NCBI GenBank assembly: GCA_943331295.2
Contig: CALQLA020000010.1
Location: forward strand, 58,140 to 122,139
Direction of reading: 5' to 3'
From: Bordetella parapertussis
GTDB taxonomy: Bacteria > Pseudomonadota > Gammaproteobacteria > Burkholderiales > Casimicrobiaceae
DNA: 64,000 nt
Below are positions 24,286 to 32,021 of this stretch, piece after piece. A program made the position numbers and the translations under genes. Every line of letters begins with the position of its first letter. Positions within the stretch are counted from its first letter, which is position 1. The notes below the pieces were generated by a model, which did not search any database, had not been told where the DNA came from, and saw nothing but the letters and a program-made list of their open reading frames with translations.

Positions 24286-25262
24286 TGCCGCCGTCCGGAC
24301 AGCCGGCGCGCCGCACCGCGCTGATCGCGCTCGACTGGGGCACGACGTCGGCGCGCGCATACCGGCTGGCGGCCGACGGCACCATCGTCGGCGAGCGCAG
24401 CGCGCCGCTCGGGATCCAGCAGGTCGAGGGTGGCGCGTTCGCGGCCGCGCTCGACGCGCTGCTGGGCGACTGGGCCGGCGACCCGGCGCCACGGATCGCC
24501 TGCGGCATGATCGGCAGCCGGCAGGGCTGGGTCGAGGCGCCGTACTGCGCCGCCCCGGCGACGCTCGCCGCGCTCGCCACCGCGCTCGCGCGGACGCCCG
24601 GCGGCGAACTGTCGATCGTGGCCGGCGTCAGCGGCGTCGATGCCGCGGGCGTGCCGGACGCCATGCGCGGGGAGGAGACCCAGATTCTCGGCGCGGTGGG
24701 CGGTGGTGCCGGAACGGCCGGCGCGTCCGAGCTGATCGTGCTGCCCGGAACGCACAGCAAGTGGGCGGCGGTCGGCGCCGGGCGGATCGAGTCGTTCGCG
24801 ACCTTCCTCACCGGCGAACTGTTCGCGATCCTGAAGGCGCACAGCATCCTGGGCCGGATGATGACCACGGATGCGGGCGACCCGGCCTCCGCCGCGTTCG
24901 AGCGCGGCGTGCACCGGGGCCTTGCCGCGCTGCCGGCGGGCGCCGGACTGCTGCACGACCTCTTCGGCGTGCGATCGCTGGCACTGTTCCACGAACTCCT
25001 GCCGGCGGCCACGGCCGACTACCTGTCCGGGCTCCTCGTCGGCCACGAGATCCGCGAGGGCCGCGGCTGGGCGCGCGCGCAGGGCATCGCCGCCGACAGC
25101 GTCGTGCTCGTCGGCGGGGCCGCGCTGGTCGAGCGGTACCGGCGCGCGTTCGCGCTGGCCGGCGTGGCGGCCGAGGCCGGCCCGGACGACGCCGCGGCGC
25201 GCGGGCTGTGGCGCATCGCGCAGCAGGCGGGCCTCATCCCTTCGACCGGGCGACCAGAATGA
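24285..25262 (+). CDS. dgoK: 2-dehydro-3-deoxygalactonokinase
   Basis: A 325-residue protein using ATG 24285 (a GTG one codon earlier is also possible). ALDWGTTSARAYRL is the phosphate-binding motif of the DgoK branch of the actin-like kinases. CGMIGSRQGWVEAPYC, GVPDAMRGEETQILGA, VLPGTHSKWA and FLTGELFAILKAHSIL are characteristic. The enzyme phosphorylates 2-keto-3-deoxygalactonate in the De Ley-Doudoroff route. It overlaps moaE at the start and dgoA at the end. Confidence 0.93.
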   Translation: MPPSGQPARRTALIALDWGTTSARAYRLAADGTIVGERSAPLGIQQVEGGAFAAALDALLGDWAGDPAPRIACGMIGSRQGWVEAPYCAAPATLAALATALARTPGGELSIVAGVSGVDAAGVPDAMRGEETQILGAVGGGAGTAGASELIVLPGTHSKWAAVGAGRIESFATFLTGELFAILKAHSILGRMMTTDAGDPASAAFERGVHRGLAALPAGAGLLHDLFGVRSLALFHELLPAATADYLSGLLVGHEIREGRGWARAQGIAADSVVLVGGAALVERYRRAFALAGVAAEAGPDDAAARGLWRIAQQAGLIPSTGRPE

Positions 25263-25909
25263 CGAACCCTCTGCACGCCTATCTTTCGCCATTGCCGCTC
25301 GTCGCGGTCCTGCGCGGCATCACGCCGGAGGAGATCCCCGCTGTCGGCGCGGCGCTGGTCGATGCCGGCTTCCGGATGCTCGAGGTGCCGCTCAATTCGC
25401 CGCGCCCGTTCGAATCGATCCGCGCGCTCGCCGTCGCATTCGGCGACCGCTGCCTCGTCGGTGCCGGCACGGTGCTGTCGGCGGCGAGCGCGGGCGAGGT
25501 GCGCGATGCCGGCGGCCGGCTGATCGTGATGCCCCATTCCGATGTGGCGGTGGTCCGATCCGCCAAGGCTGCCGGGATGGTCGTCGTGCCCGGCGTGGCG
25601 ACGCCGACGGAGGCCTTCGCGGCGCTCGCCGCCGGTGCGGACGGCCTCAAGATGTTCCCGGCGGACCAGTTGCCGCCTGCCGCGCTCAAGGCGTGGCGCG
25701 CCGTGCTGCCCCGGGGCACGCTGGTGTTTCCGGTGAGCGGCATTCGGCCCGAGTCGATGGCGGCGTACTGGGCCGCCGGCGCCGACGGCTTCGGCACCGG
25801 CTCGAACCTCTATCGACCCGGCGCGTCCGCGGCCGATGTCCGCGCCGTCGCCGACGCCTATGCGGCGGCGTTCCGCGCGCTGCCTCCCCGCGAGCGCGCC
25901 GCATCATGA
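25259..25909 (+). CDS. dgoA: 2-dehydro-3-deoxy-6-phosphogalactonate aldolase
   Basis: A 216-residue KDPG/KDPGal aldolase. The ATG at 25259 overlaps the dgoK stop. LVAVLRGITPEEIPAVGAAL, FRMLEVPLNSPRPFESI (catalytic Glu), CLVGAGTVLSA, MPHSDVAVV and DGLKMFPADQLPP (Schiff-base Lys) are intact. The Asn-Ser-Pro after EVPL is typical of the galactonate type. It cleaves the DgoK product to pyruvate and glyceraldehyde 3-phosphate. It overlaps the next gene by ATGA. Confidence 0.94.
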   Translation: MTNPLHAYLSPLPLVAVLRGITPEEIPAVGAALVDAGFRMLEVPLNSPRPFESIRALAVAFGDRCLVGAGTVLSAASAGEVRDAGGRLIVMPHSDVAVVRSAKAAGMVVVPGVATPTEAFAALAAGADGLKMFPADQLPPAALKAWRAVLPRGTLVFPVSGIRPESMAAYWAAGADGFGTGSNLYRPGASAADVRAVADAYAAAFRALPPRERAAS

Positions 25910-26877
25910 CCGGACTTCCCGCCACGTCCGCCGAGGCGCCCGTGATCGTCGCGCTGGGCGAGGCGATGATCGAATTCAACCAGGCCCGCGCCGACGCGCC
26001 GGAGGCGTACCTGCGCGGCTACGGCGGCGACACGTCGAACATGGCGATCGCCGCGTCGCGCCTGTCCGGCGCCGTCGCGGGCCGGGTGGGCTACGTCACC
26101 CGGGTGGGCAACGACGCGTTCGGCCGGATGCTGCTCTCGCTGTGGCAGGCGGAAGGCGTCGACACGCGGGGCGTCGCGACGGACCCGGAGGCGCCCACCG
26201 GCGTCTACTTCGTGACCCACGGCCCGGCCGGCCACGAGTTCTCGTACCTTCGCGCCGGCTCCGCGGCGTCGCGGATGCGGCCCGAGACGATGCCGGTCGG
26301 CGCGATCACGGCGGCGAAGGTCCTGCACGTCTCCGGCATCAGCCAGGCGATCAGCGCGACCGCGTGCGACACCGTGTTCGCCGCCATCGACGCGGCGAAG
26401 GGCGCGGGCGTGGCGGTGTCCTACGACCCCAATATCCGGCTGAAGTTGTGGCCGCTCGCCCGTGCCCGCGCGATCGTGCTGGCGACGGTGCCGGCCTGCG
26501 CCTGGTTCCTTCCCGGCTGCGAGGAGGTCGCGCTGCTGTCCGGCCTCGCCGACACCGCCGCGGGCGTCGATTGGTGCCACGCGCGAGGTGCGCGCGTCGT
26601 GGTGATGAAGTGCGGCGCCGACGGCGTGATCGTGTCGGACGGGCGGCGGGTCGAGCGCATCGCCGGCAACGCGGTGCGCGCGGTCGACGCCACCGGCGCC
26701 GGCGATTGCTTCGACGGCGCGTTCGCGGTCCGCGTGCAGGCCGGCGACGATCCGTTCGCGGCCGCGCGCTATGCCAATGCCGCGGCGGCGCTGGCAACCA
26801 CCGGCTACGGCGCCGTGGCGCCGTTGCCGCGCGACGCCGACGTGCGCGCGTTGCTCGCCCGCGCCGTTGTGGCATGA
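25906..26877 (+). CDS. PfkB-family sugar-acid kinase (2-keto-3-deoxygluconate kinase-like)
   Basis: A 323-residue ribokinase-like protein. VIVALGEAMIEFNQ, RGYGGDTSNMAIAASRL, GYVTRVGNDAFGRML and the C-terminal DATGAGDCFDGAFAVR (catalytic Asp and anion hole) define the family; the substrate pocket resembles KdgK. The start overlaps the dgoA stop. With DgoK upstream, the operon would encode kinases for both the galacto and gluco epimers of 2-keto-3-deoxy acids. Substrate is inferred from context. Confidence 0.85.
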   Translation: MTGLPATSAEAPVIVALGEAMIEFNQARADAPEAYLRGYGGDTSNMAIAASRLSGAVAGRVGYVTRVGNDAFGRMLLSLWQAEGVDTRGVATDPEAPTGVYFVTHGPAGHEFSYLRAGSAASRMRPETMPVGAITAAKVLHVSGISQAISATACDTVFAAIDAAKGAGVAVSYDPNIRLKLWPLARARAIVLATVPACAWFLPGCEEVALLSGLADTAAGVDWCHARGARVVVMKCGADGVIVSDGRRVERIAGNAVRAVDATGAGDCFDGAFAVRVQAGDDPFAAARYANAAAALATTGYGAVAPLPRDADVRALLARAVVA

Positions 26878-26984
26878 TTTCGCCCATGAGGGCGGGGCGC
26901 CGCACGACCGCGCTTCGGACCGAACCCGCGCGCGAGACGCGGGTCGGTGTCGAGGGGAGCTATCCCGATGCCTGGAGGAGACCG

Positions 26985-27269
26985 ATGGAGCGCGCATTCC
27001 CCATTGCCAAGGCAGTCCGCCACCTCGAGGCCGGCCACTGGAAGGCGGCCCACGAGATCGTGCAGAAGGATTCTTCGACGCTCGGGTGCTGGGCCCACGG
27101 CATCGTCCACCTGATCGAAGGCGACCTCGCGAACGCGCAGTACTGGTACCGCCGCGCGCACCGTTCGCTGCCGCACGGCAACACCGCTGCCGCCGAGATC
27201 GCGGCGCTCAAGGAACAGCTCGGCGGTGCGACCGAAACCGCAAAGAGCAGGGGAGCCGGAACGCAATGA
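26985..27269 (+). CDS. Small TPR-like protein of unknown function (94 aa)
   Basis: The ATG at 26985 is preceded by a strong GGAGGAG, so it is preferred over the in-frame ATG at 26886. The protein is helical with a Sel1/TPR flavour: HLEAGHWKAAHEIVQKD, CWAHGIVHLIEGDLANAQYW and YRRAHRSLPHG. Similar short proteins are widespread in betaproteobacteria as hypotheticals. Its stop overlaps the cupin start (ATGA), implying coupling with that enzyme. No function can be assigned. Confidence 0.75.
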   Translation: MERAFPIAKAVRHLEAGHWKAAHEIVQKDSSTLGCWAHGIVHLIEGDLANAQYWYRRAHRSLPHGNTAAAEIAALKEQLGGATETAKSRGAGTQ

Positions 27270-27760
27270 ACGCACCGACGACAGGACTCGCGCAGGGAAT
27301 CGTCCCGGAGATCGCCGTCGGCGCGATCCCCGACGACGAGCGGGTGTGGGTCCCGCAGGCGCCCGACGTCTGGTTCCGGCCGCTGCTCCTCAACACGGTG
27401 ACCGGGGGCTGGTGCAACCTGCTGCGCGTGCGCAAGTCCGGCGTGCTGTCGCGGCACCGGCATCCGATGGTCGTCGTCGGCTACGTGATCCGCGGCAAGT
27501 GGCGCTACCTCGAGCACGACTGGGTGGCCGAGACCGGCAGCTTCGTCTACGAGCCGCCGGGCGAGATCCACACGCTGGTGGTGCCCGACGACTGCCCGGA
27601 GATGATCACGTTCTTCAACATCAGCGGCGCGATGATCTACCTCGACGCGCAGGACCGGACCATCGGCTACGAGGACGTCTGGACCAAGCTCGAGATGTGT
27701 CGCGCGCATTACGCGGCGGTCGGGCTTGGCGCGCACTACGTCGACCAGTTCGTCCGCTAG
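27266..27760 (+). CDS. Cupin protein, 2,4'-dihydroxyacetophenone dioxygenase family
   Basis: A 164-residue single-domain cupin. The metal-site motif 1 reads SRHRHPMVVVGYVIRGKWRY, and motif 2 FVYEPPGEIHTLVVPDD. The N-terminal VPQAPDVWFRPLLLNTVTGGW and the C-terminal MCRAHYAAVGLGAHYVDQF are typical of the dihydroxyacetophenone-dioxygenase-like cupins, a family in which most members have untested substrates. It is the last gene of the sugar-acid operon and starts in an ATGA overlap. A catalytic role on an aromatic ketone or sugar-derived compound is possible but unproven. Confidence 0.8.
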   Translation: MNAPTTGLAQGIVPEIAVGAIPDDERVWVPQAPDVWFRPLLLNTVTGGWCNLLRVRKSGVLSRHRHPMVVVGYVIRGKWRYLEHDWVAETGSFVYEPPGEIHTLVVPDDCPEMITFFNISGAMIYLDAQDRTIGYEDVWTKLEMCRAHYAAVGLGAHYVDQFVR

Positions 27761-27841
27761 GAAGCGAATGCGCGTGGCGCTGCGCGAACCGTGCCGTCGC
27801 GACCGGCGCTGCGCCGGCGGATGTTGCATTCCCGCCCGCCG

Positions 27842-27847
27842 TATAAT
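27842..27847 (+). promoter_or_regulatory. -10 element immediately before crcB (leaderless candidate)
   Basis: A perfect TATAAT ends 6 nt before the ATG of crcB. Transcription would be expected to begin at or next to the start codon, leaving no room for a ribosome site or a fluoride riboswitch. No convincing -35 at 16-18 nt was seen. Confidence 0.55.
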
Positions 27848-27853
27848 CGGTCG

Positions 27854-28234
27854 ATGATCGCCGGACTGCTCGCCGTCGGATCGGGCGCCGCCTTCGGCGC
27901 CTGGCTGCGCTGGGGCCTGTCGACGTGGCTCAATCCGCGCATGCCCGACTTTCCTCTGGGCACGCTGGCGTCGAACGTGGTCGGTGGCTACCTGGTCGGC
28001 TTCGCCGTCGCTTACTTCGCGGCCAACCACCAGATCGCGCCCGAGTTCCGCCTGTTCGCGATTACCGGCTTCCTCGGCGGGCTCACGACGTTTTCCACGT
28101 TCTCGTCGGAGGTCACGCAGTTGCTGCTGCGCGGCGAATACGCGGTCGGCATCGGCCTCGCGTTCGTCCACCTCGCCGGCTCGCTGCTGATGACGGTGGC
28201 CGGGCTCGCCACGTTCCGCGCGCTCGCCGCCTAG
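27854..28234 (+). CDS. crcB: Fluoride ion channel CrcB/FluC
   Basis: A 126-residue protein with four transmembrane helices. GAAFGAWLRWGLSTWL, PLGTLASNVVGGYLVGF (family Asn), and GFLGGLTTFSTFSSEV (the Phe-box and Thr-Thr-Phe-Ser pore residues) are the FluC signature. It forms dual-topology dimers that export fluoride from the cytoplasm. The ATG at 27854 lies 6 nt after a TATAAT, so the transcript is probably leaderless and not riboswitch controlled. Confidence 0.95.
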   Translation: MIAGLLAVGSGAAFGAWLRWGLSTWLNPRMPDFPLGTLASNVVGGYLVGFAVAYFAANHQIAPEFRLFAITGFLGGLTTFSTFSSEVTQLLLRGEYAVGIGLAFVHLAGSLLMTVAGLATFRALAA

Positions 28235-28278
28235 GCGTCGCCGCTTCCTTTCCACGCTCGTTCCAACAGGAGTCCGCA

Positions 28279-29253
28279 ATGCCCCATGCCATCCGCTTCC
28301 ACGCCACCGGCGGTCCCGAAGTCCTGCAATGGGAGGAGGTCGCCGTCGGCGATCCCGGCCCCGGCGAAGCGCGCGTGCGCCACACCGTCGTCGGCGTCAA
28401 CTACATCGACACCTACCACCGCAGCGGCCTCTACAAGCTGCCGCTGCCGTCGGGCCTGGGCACCGAGGCGGCCGGGGTCGTCGAGGCGGTTGGCAGCGGC
28501 GTCGACTGGGTCGCGCCGGGCGACCGCGTCGCGTTCGCCACCGCGCCGATCGGCACCTACAGCGAAGTGCGCGTGATGCCCGCCGACAAGCTGGTGAAGA
28601 TTCCGGCGGGCGTATCCGATCGCAGCGCGGCGACGCTGATGCTGAAAGGGCTCACGGTGCAGTACCTGTTCCGCCAGACGTACCCGCTGAAGGCGGGCGA
28701 CACGATCCTGTACCACGCGGCGGCGGGCGGCGTCGGCCTCATCGCGTGCCAGTGGGCGCGCGCGCTAGGCGTCACGATGATCGGCACCGTCGGCTCCGAC
28801 GCCAAGGCCGAGCTTGCGAAGGCGAACGGCTGCACGCACACGATCGTCTACACGCGCGAGAACTTCGTCGACGAGGTGAAGAGGCTGACCGGCGGCAAGG
28901 GCGTGCCGGTGGTCTACGACTCGGTCGGCAAGGACACGTTTCCGGCGTCGCTCGACTGCCTGTCGCCGCGCGGCCTGTTCGTCAGCTTCGGCAACGCCTC
29001 GGGCCCCGTCGCCAACTTCGACCTGATGCTGCTCGCGCAGAAAGGCTCGCTGTACGCGACGCGCCCGACGCTGTTAACGCACGTCGCCACGCGCGAGAAG
29101 CTGAACGCCGCGGCCGACGAGATGTTCGGGCTGGTCGCCAATGGCAAGATCGTCAGCGAGCCGCGGCAGACGTTCGCGCTGAAGGACGCGGCCGACGCGC
29201 ATCGCGCGCTGGAGTCGCGCGGCACCACCGGCGCGACGGTGCTGCTGCCGTAG
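28279..29253 (+). CDS. qor: NADPH:quinone oxidoreductase (zinc-independent MDR family)
   Basis: A 324-residue protein, usual length for QorA. MPHAIRFHATGGPEVLQWEE, VGVNYIDTYHRSGLY, LGTEAAGVVEAVGSGV and the NADPH-binding ILYHAAAGGVGLIACQWARA are clear. The catalytic zinc ligands of alcohol dehydrogenases are absent. It reduces quinones or other enones with NADPH. AGG lies 7 nt before the ATG at 28279. Its stop codon lies inside a palindromic repeat that separates it from the convergent nnr gene. Confidence 0.92.
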   Translation: MPHAIRFHATGGPEVLQWEEVAVGDPGPGEARVRHTVVGVNYIDTYHRSGLYKLPLPSGLGTEAAGVVEAVGSGVDWVAPGDRVAFATAPIGTYSEVRVMPADKLVKIPAGVSDRSAATLMLKGLTVQYLFRQTYPLKAGDTILYHAAAGGVGLIACQWARALGVTMIGTVGSDAKAELAKANGCTHTIVYTRENFVDEVKRLTGGKGVPVVYDSVGKDTFPASLDCLSPRGLFVSFGNASGPVANFDLMLLAQKGSLYATRPTLLTHVATREKLNAAADEMFGLVANGKIVSEPRQTFALKDAADAHRALESRGTTGATVLLP

Positions 29254-29284
29254 CCCGGGTTTCGCGTTCCTCAACCCGGGCTAC
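29250..29284. repeat. Palindromic repeat, copy 1 (also a likely bidirectional terminator)
   Basis: GTAGCCCGGGTT and AACCCGGGCTAC form a perfect 12-bp stem around an 11-nt loop. It carries the TAG stop of qor and sits between the convergent ends of qor and nnr. Related copies occur at 34275-34360, 39025-39052 and 44887-44971. Confidence 0.8.
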
Positions 29285-29294
29285 GCAATGCGGG

Positions 29295-30803
29295 TTACGC
29301 GCGCGACGGGTTGCCTGCCGCCGCGTTGATCAATGCCCGTGCCGCATCCGGTATCTCGGACGCGACGACGCCGAACGGCCCGGCGCCGGCGCGGACCAGC
29401 GCGTCGGCGGCGGCGCCGTGGACGCAGACGGCGTAGCGCAGCGCCGTCGGCGCGTCGAGGCCCTGCGCGAGCAGCGCGCCGATGAACCCGGACAGGACGT
29501 CGCCCGAGCCGGCCGTCGACAGCGCGCTGTTGCCGCTGGCGTTGATCTCCCAGCGCCCGTCGGGATGCGCGAGCACGCTGCCGGCGCCTTTCACGACGAC
29601 GTGCGCGCGCAGTTCGTGCGCGATCGCGGCCGCCGCGCCGAGCCGGTCGCGCTGGACGGCGGCGGTGTCGGTGCCGAGGAGCCGCGCGGCTTCGGCCGGG
29701 TGCGGGGTCAGGATCGTCGGCGCGCCGCGCGCCGCGAGCGCCGTTCGCAGCGGCGGGTGCGCGGCGATGATGTTGAGCGCATCGGCGTCGCAGACGAGCG
29801 GCGTCGACGATGCGATCGCCGCCGCGATGAGGTCGCCCGCGCGTACCGTGGCGCCCAGCCCGGGGCCGATCACCAGCGCGTCGGCATGCACTTCCAGTAT
29901 CGATGCCGCGCTTTTCAGCATCAGTTCCGGCATCCCCCAGTCGACGTCCGGGTGATGTTCCGCCGCAAAGCCGACGAACACCTTGCCGGCGCCGTGCTTC
30001 AGCGCCGCGCGGCCGGCGAGGATGGGCGCGCCGACCATGCCGGCCGCGCCGCCGATGATGCCGACGGTGCCGAACGAGCCCTTGTGCACGTTGTGGCGGC
30101 GGCGCGCGAGCACCGCCGGCAGCGCGGCTGCGAGCGCGTCCCAGTCGAGGCGGTGTCCCGCCGGCGGCGCCGTGGCAGCCGCGTCGATTCCGAGCGGATG
30201 CACGGAAACCTCGCCGCACAGGTCGATGCCGTCGCCGGTGAGGAGCCCCGGCTTCAGGCCGATGAACGTGGCGGTCGCGGCGGCACGGACGGCGCTGCCG
30301 GCCGCGCTGCCGGTCTCGGCGTCGAGGCCGCTCGGCGCGTCGAGCGCGAGGATCGGCACGGGCATCGCGTTGCAGGCGTCGACGAGCGCCGCGTACCCGG
30401 CGGAAAGCGCACGCGCGAGGCCGATGCCGAACAACCCGTCGACGATCAGTGCGCCCGTCCAGCGGGCTGGAATGGTGCGCGTGGTCTTGCCGCCGGACTC
30501 CGCGAAACGGCGGTGGGCGAGTGCGGCATCCGCGGGAAGCGCCGCAGGATCGCCGGGGAACACCACGGCAACCTCGTGGAAGCGCTCGCGCAGGAGTCGC
30601 GCGACGACGAACGCATCGCCGCCGTTGTTGCCGGGGCCGGCCAGCACGAGCACGCTGCCGCCGCGATCGCCGGCCATGGCCTGCGCCACCCCCGCCGCCG
30701 CATGACCTGCCTGCTCCATCAGCGGCGCCACACCCGCGGCCGCTTCGATGGCGCGGATGTCCTCGCGGCGAAAACAGGGCGACAGCGCGGCGCAGGGTTC
30801 CAT
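29295..30803 (-). CDS. nnr: Bifunctional NAD(P)H-hydrate epimerase / ADP-dependent dehydratase
   Basis: A 502-residue fusion. The N-terminal YjeF-N epimerase domain shows LMEQAGHAAAGVA, LVLAGPGNNGGDAFVVARLL, IVDGLFGIGLAR and ALDAPSGLDAETG. The C-terminal YjeF-C kinase-like dehydratase shows HKGSFGTVGIIGGAAGMVGA, LVIGPGLGA, PTILTPHPAEAARLL and NSALSTAGSGDVLSGFIGAL. The enzyme repairs damaged hydrated NADH and NADPH. The ATG at 30803 was chosen because a TATAAT ends 6 nt upstream; the much longer open frame reaching beyond 32800 overlaps the glt genes and is not coding. Confidence 0.94.
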   Translation of the reverse strand: MEPCAALSPCFRREDIRAIEAAAGVAPLMEQAGHAAAGVAQAMAGDRGGSVLVLAGPGNNGGDAFVVARLLRERFHEVAVVFPGDPAALPADAALAHRRFAESGGKTTRTIPARWTGALIVDGLFGIGLARALSAGYAALVDACNAMPVPILALDAPSGLDAETGSAAGSAVRAAATATFIGLKPGLLTGDGIDLCGEVSVHPLGIDAAATAPPAGHRLDWDALAAALPAVLARRRHNVHKGSFGTVGIIGGAAGMVGAPILAGRAALKHGAGKVFVGFAAEHHPDVDWGMPELMLKSAASILEVHADALVIGPGLGATVRAGDLIAAAIASSTPLVCDADALNIIAAHPPLRTALAARGAPTILTPHPAEAARLLGTDTAAVQRDRLGAAAAIAHELRAHVVVKGAGSVLAHPDGRWEINASGNSALSTAGSGDVLSGFIGALLAQGLDAPTALRYAVCVHGAAADALVRAGAGPFGVVASEIPDAARALINAAAGNPSRA

Positions 30804-30809
30804 TGCGGG

Positions 30810-30815
30810 ATTATA
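30810..30815 (-). promoter_or_regulatory. -10 element immediately before nnr (leaderless candidate)
   Basis: Read on the minus strand, TATAATCCCGCAATG places a perfect -10 hexamer 6 nt before the start codon. This is the same geometry as at crcB. Confidence 0.55.
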
Positions 30816-30875
30816 GGCTGCCGGACGCCCCGCAATCGTGCGCGGCGCGGCCGCTGTCATCCGGCTGCAATCAAA

Positions 30876-30905
30876 TGGACAAAACCCGGAACGCGCCGCT
30901 ACACT
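30876..30905 (+). promoter_or_regulatory. Candidate sigma-70 promoter of the glt operon
   Basis: TGGACA (30876-30881) and TACACT (30900-30905) are separated by 18 nt. The predicted start is near 30912, giving a leader of about 90 nt before gltI. Confidence 0.45.
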
Positions 30906-31004
30906 AGGCTCCCATTGCCGTCGATCCACCGCCCGGCGATTGCCTGTTGCGCAACGGCCCGCCACGCAAGGATGCCGGGTTCCCCGCCTTACTGGAGGTT
31001 TCGA

Positions 31005-31901
31005 ATGAAGTTCACGCCCAAGCTCTGGTTTGCCCTTTTCGGGACGATGTTCGCGCTGTCGGCCCAGGCCCAGGACCTCACCGGTACCCTGAAGAAGATC
31101 AAGGATTCCGGCGCCATCACGATCGGCAACCGCGAATCGTCGATCCCGTTCTCGTACCTCGACGAGAAGCAGCAGCCGGTCGGCTACTCGATGGACCTCT
31201 GCAACAAGGTCGTCGACGCCATCAAGGCCGAGCTCAAGCTGCCCAACCTCAAGGTTGCGTACAACCCGGTCACGTCGCAGAACCGGATCACGCTGATGCA
31301 GAACGGCACGATCGACCTCGAGTGCGGCTCGACGACGAACAGCGTCGACCGGCAGAAGCAGGTGTCGTTCGGCAACACGACGTTCGTCACCGGCATCCGG
31401 ATGCTGGTCAAGGCGGACTCGGGCATCAAGGACATCGCGCAGCTCGACGGCAAGCCCGTGGTCACGACCACGGGCACCACCAGCGACGCGCTGATCAAGG
31501 CGAGCGAGAAGGGCAAGCACATCGACGTCAAGAACATCTACGGCAAGGACCACGCCGACTCGTTCCTGATGGTCGAGTCGGGCCGCGCCGCGGCGTTCGT
31601 GATGGACGACGTGCTGCTCGCCGGGCTCATCGCCAACGCCAAGAACCCGAAGGATTTCGCGATCGTCGGCGACCCCTTCCGCGTCGAGCCGTACGGCATC
31701 ATGATCCGCAAGGACGATCCGCAGTTCAAGGCGCTCGTCGACAAGACGCTCGCCGGCCTCATGAAGTCCGGCGAAATCGTCAAGATCTACGACAAGTGGT
31801 TCCTGAACCCGATCCCGCCGAAGGGCGTCAACATGAACCTGCCGATGAGCAAGGAGCTGAAGGACGCCATCGCGAACCCGAACGACAAGGGCGTGTCCTG
31901 A
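31005..31901 (+). CDS. gltI: Glutamate/aspartate ABC transporter, periplasmic binding protein
   Basis: A 298-residue protein with GGAGG 6 nt before the ATG. A signal peptide is evident: MKFTPK, a hydrophobic core, and cleavage after SAQA. The mature part has SGAITIGNRESSIPFSYLD, QQPVGYSMDLCNKVVDAI, GTIDLECGSTTNSVDRQKQV and ATTTGTTS-like ligand loops (here VVTTTGTTSDALIKA), as in GltI/Deb. It captures dicarboxylic amino acids in the periplasm for the GltJKL importer encoded next. A hairpin follows its stop. Confidence 0.93.
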   Translation: MKFTPKLWFALFGTMFALSAQAQDLTGTLKKIKDSGAITIGNRESSIPFSYLDEKQQPVGYSMDLCNKVVDAIKAELKLPNLKVAYNPVTSQNRITLMQNGTIDLECGSTTNSVDRQKQVSFGNTTFVTGIRMLVKADSGIKDIAQLDGKPVVTTTGTTSDALIKASEKGKHIDVKNIYGKDHADSFLMVESGRAAAFVMDDVLLAGLIANAKNPKDFAIVGDPFRVEPYGIMIRKDDPQFKALVDKTLAGLMKSGEIVKIYDKWFLNPIPPKGVNMNLPMSKELKDAIANPNDKGVS

Positions 31902-31922
31902 CCGCAGTCCGCAACGAAGAAC

Positions 31923-31943
31923 GGGGAGCGAGGTTTGCTCCCC
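31923..31943 (+). other. Intercistronic hairpin between gltI and gltJ
   Basis: GGGGAGC and GCTCCCC form a perfect 7-bp stem with a 7-nt loop, followed by AAATCG and no T-run. Such structures after binding-protein genes commonly stabilise the upstream message or cause partial termination, which keeps binding protein in excess over membrane subunits. Confidence 0.6.
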
Positions 31944-32021
31944 AAATCGTCTGAAGGCTCGGCCCCGCGCGCGGCGACGCGCGCGCGGCCGCCGGCGTGC
32001 CCTGGCTAGGGAGTTTCCGCG

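Noticed and set aside
27761..27853. Fluoride riboswitch before crcB
   Set aside because: The likely -10 lies 6 nt before the ATG, leaving no transcribed leader, and no pseudoknot-like riboswitch core was recognised.
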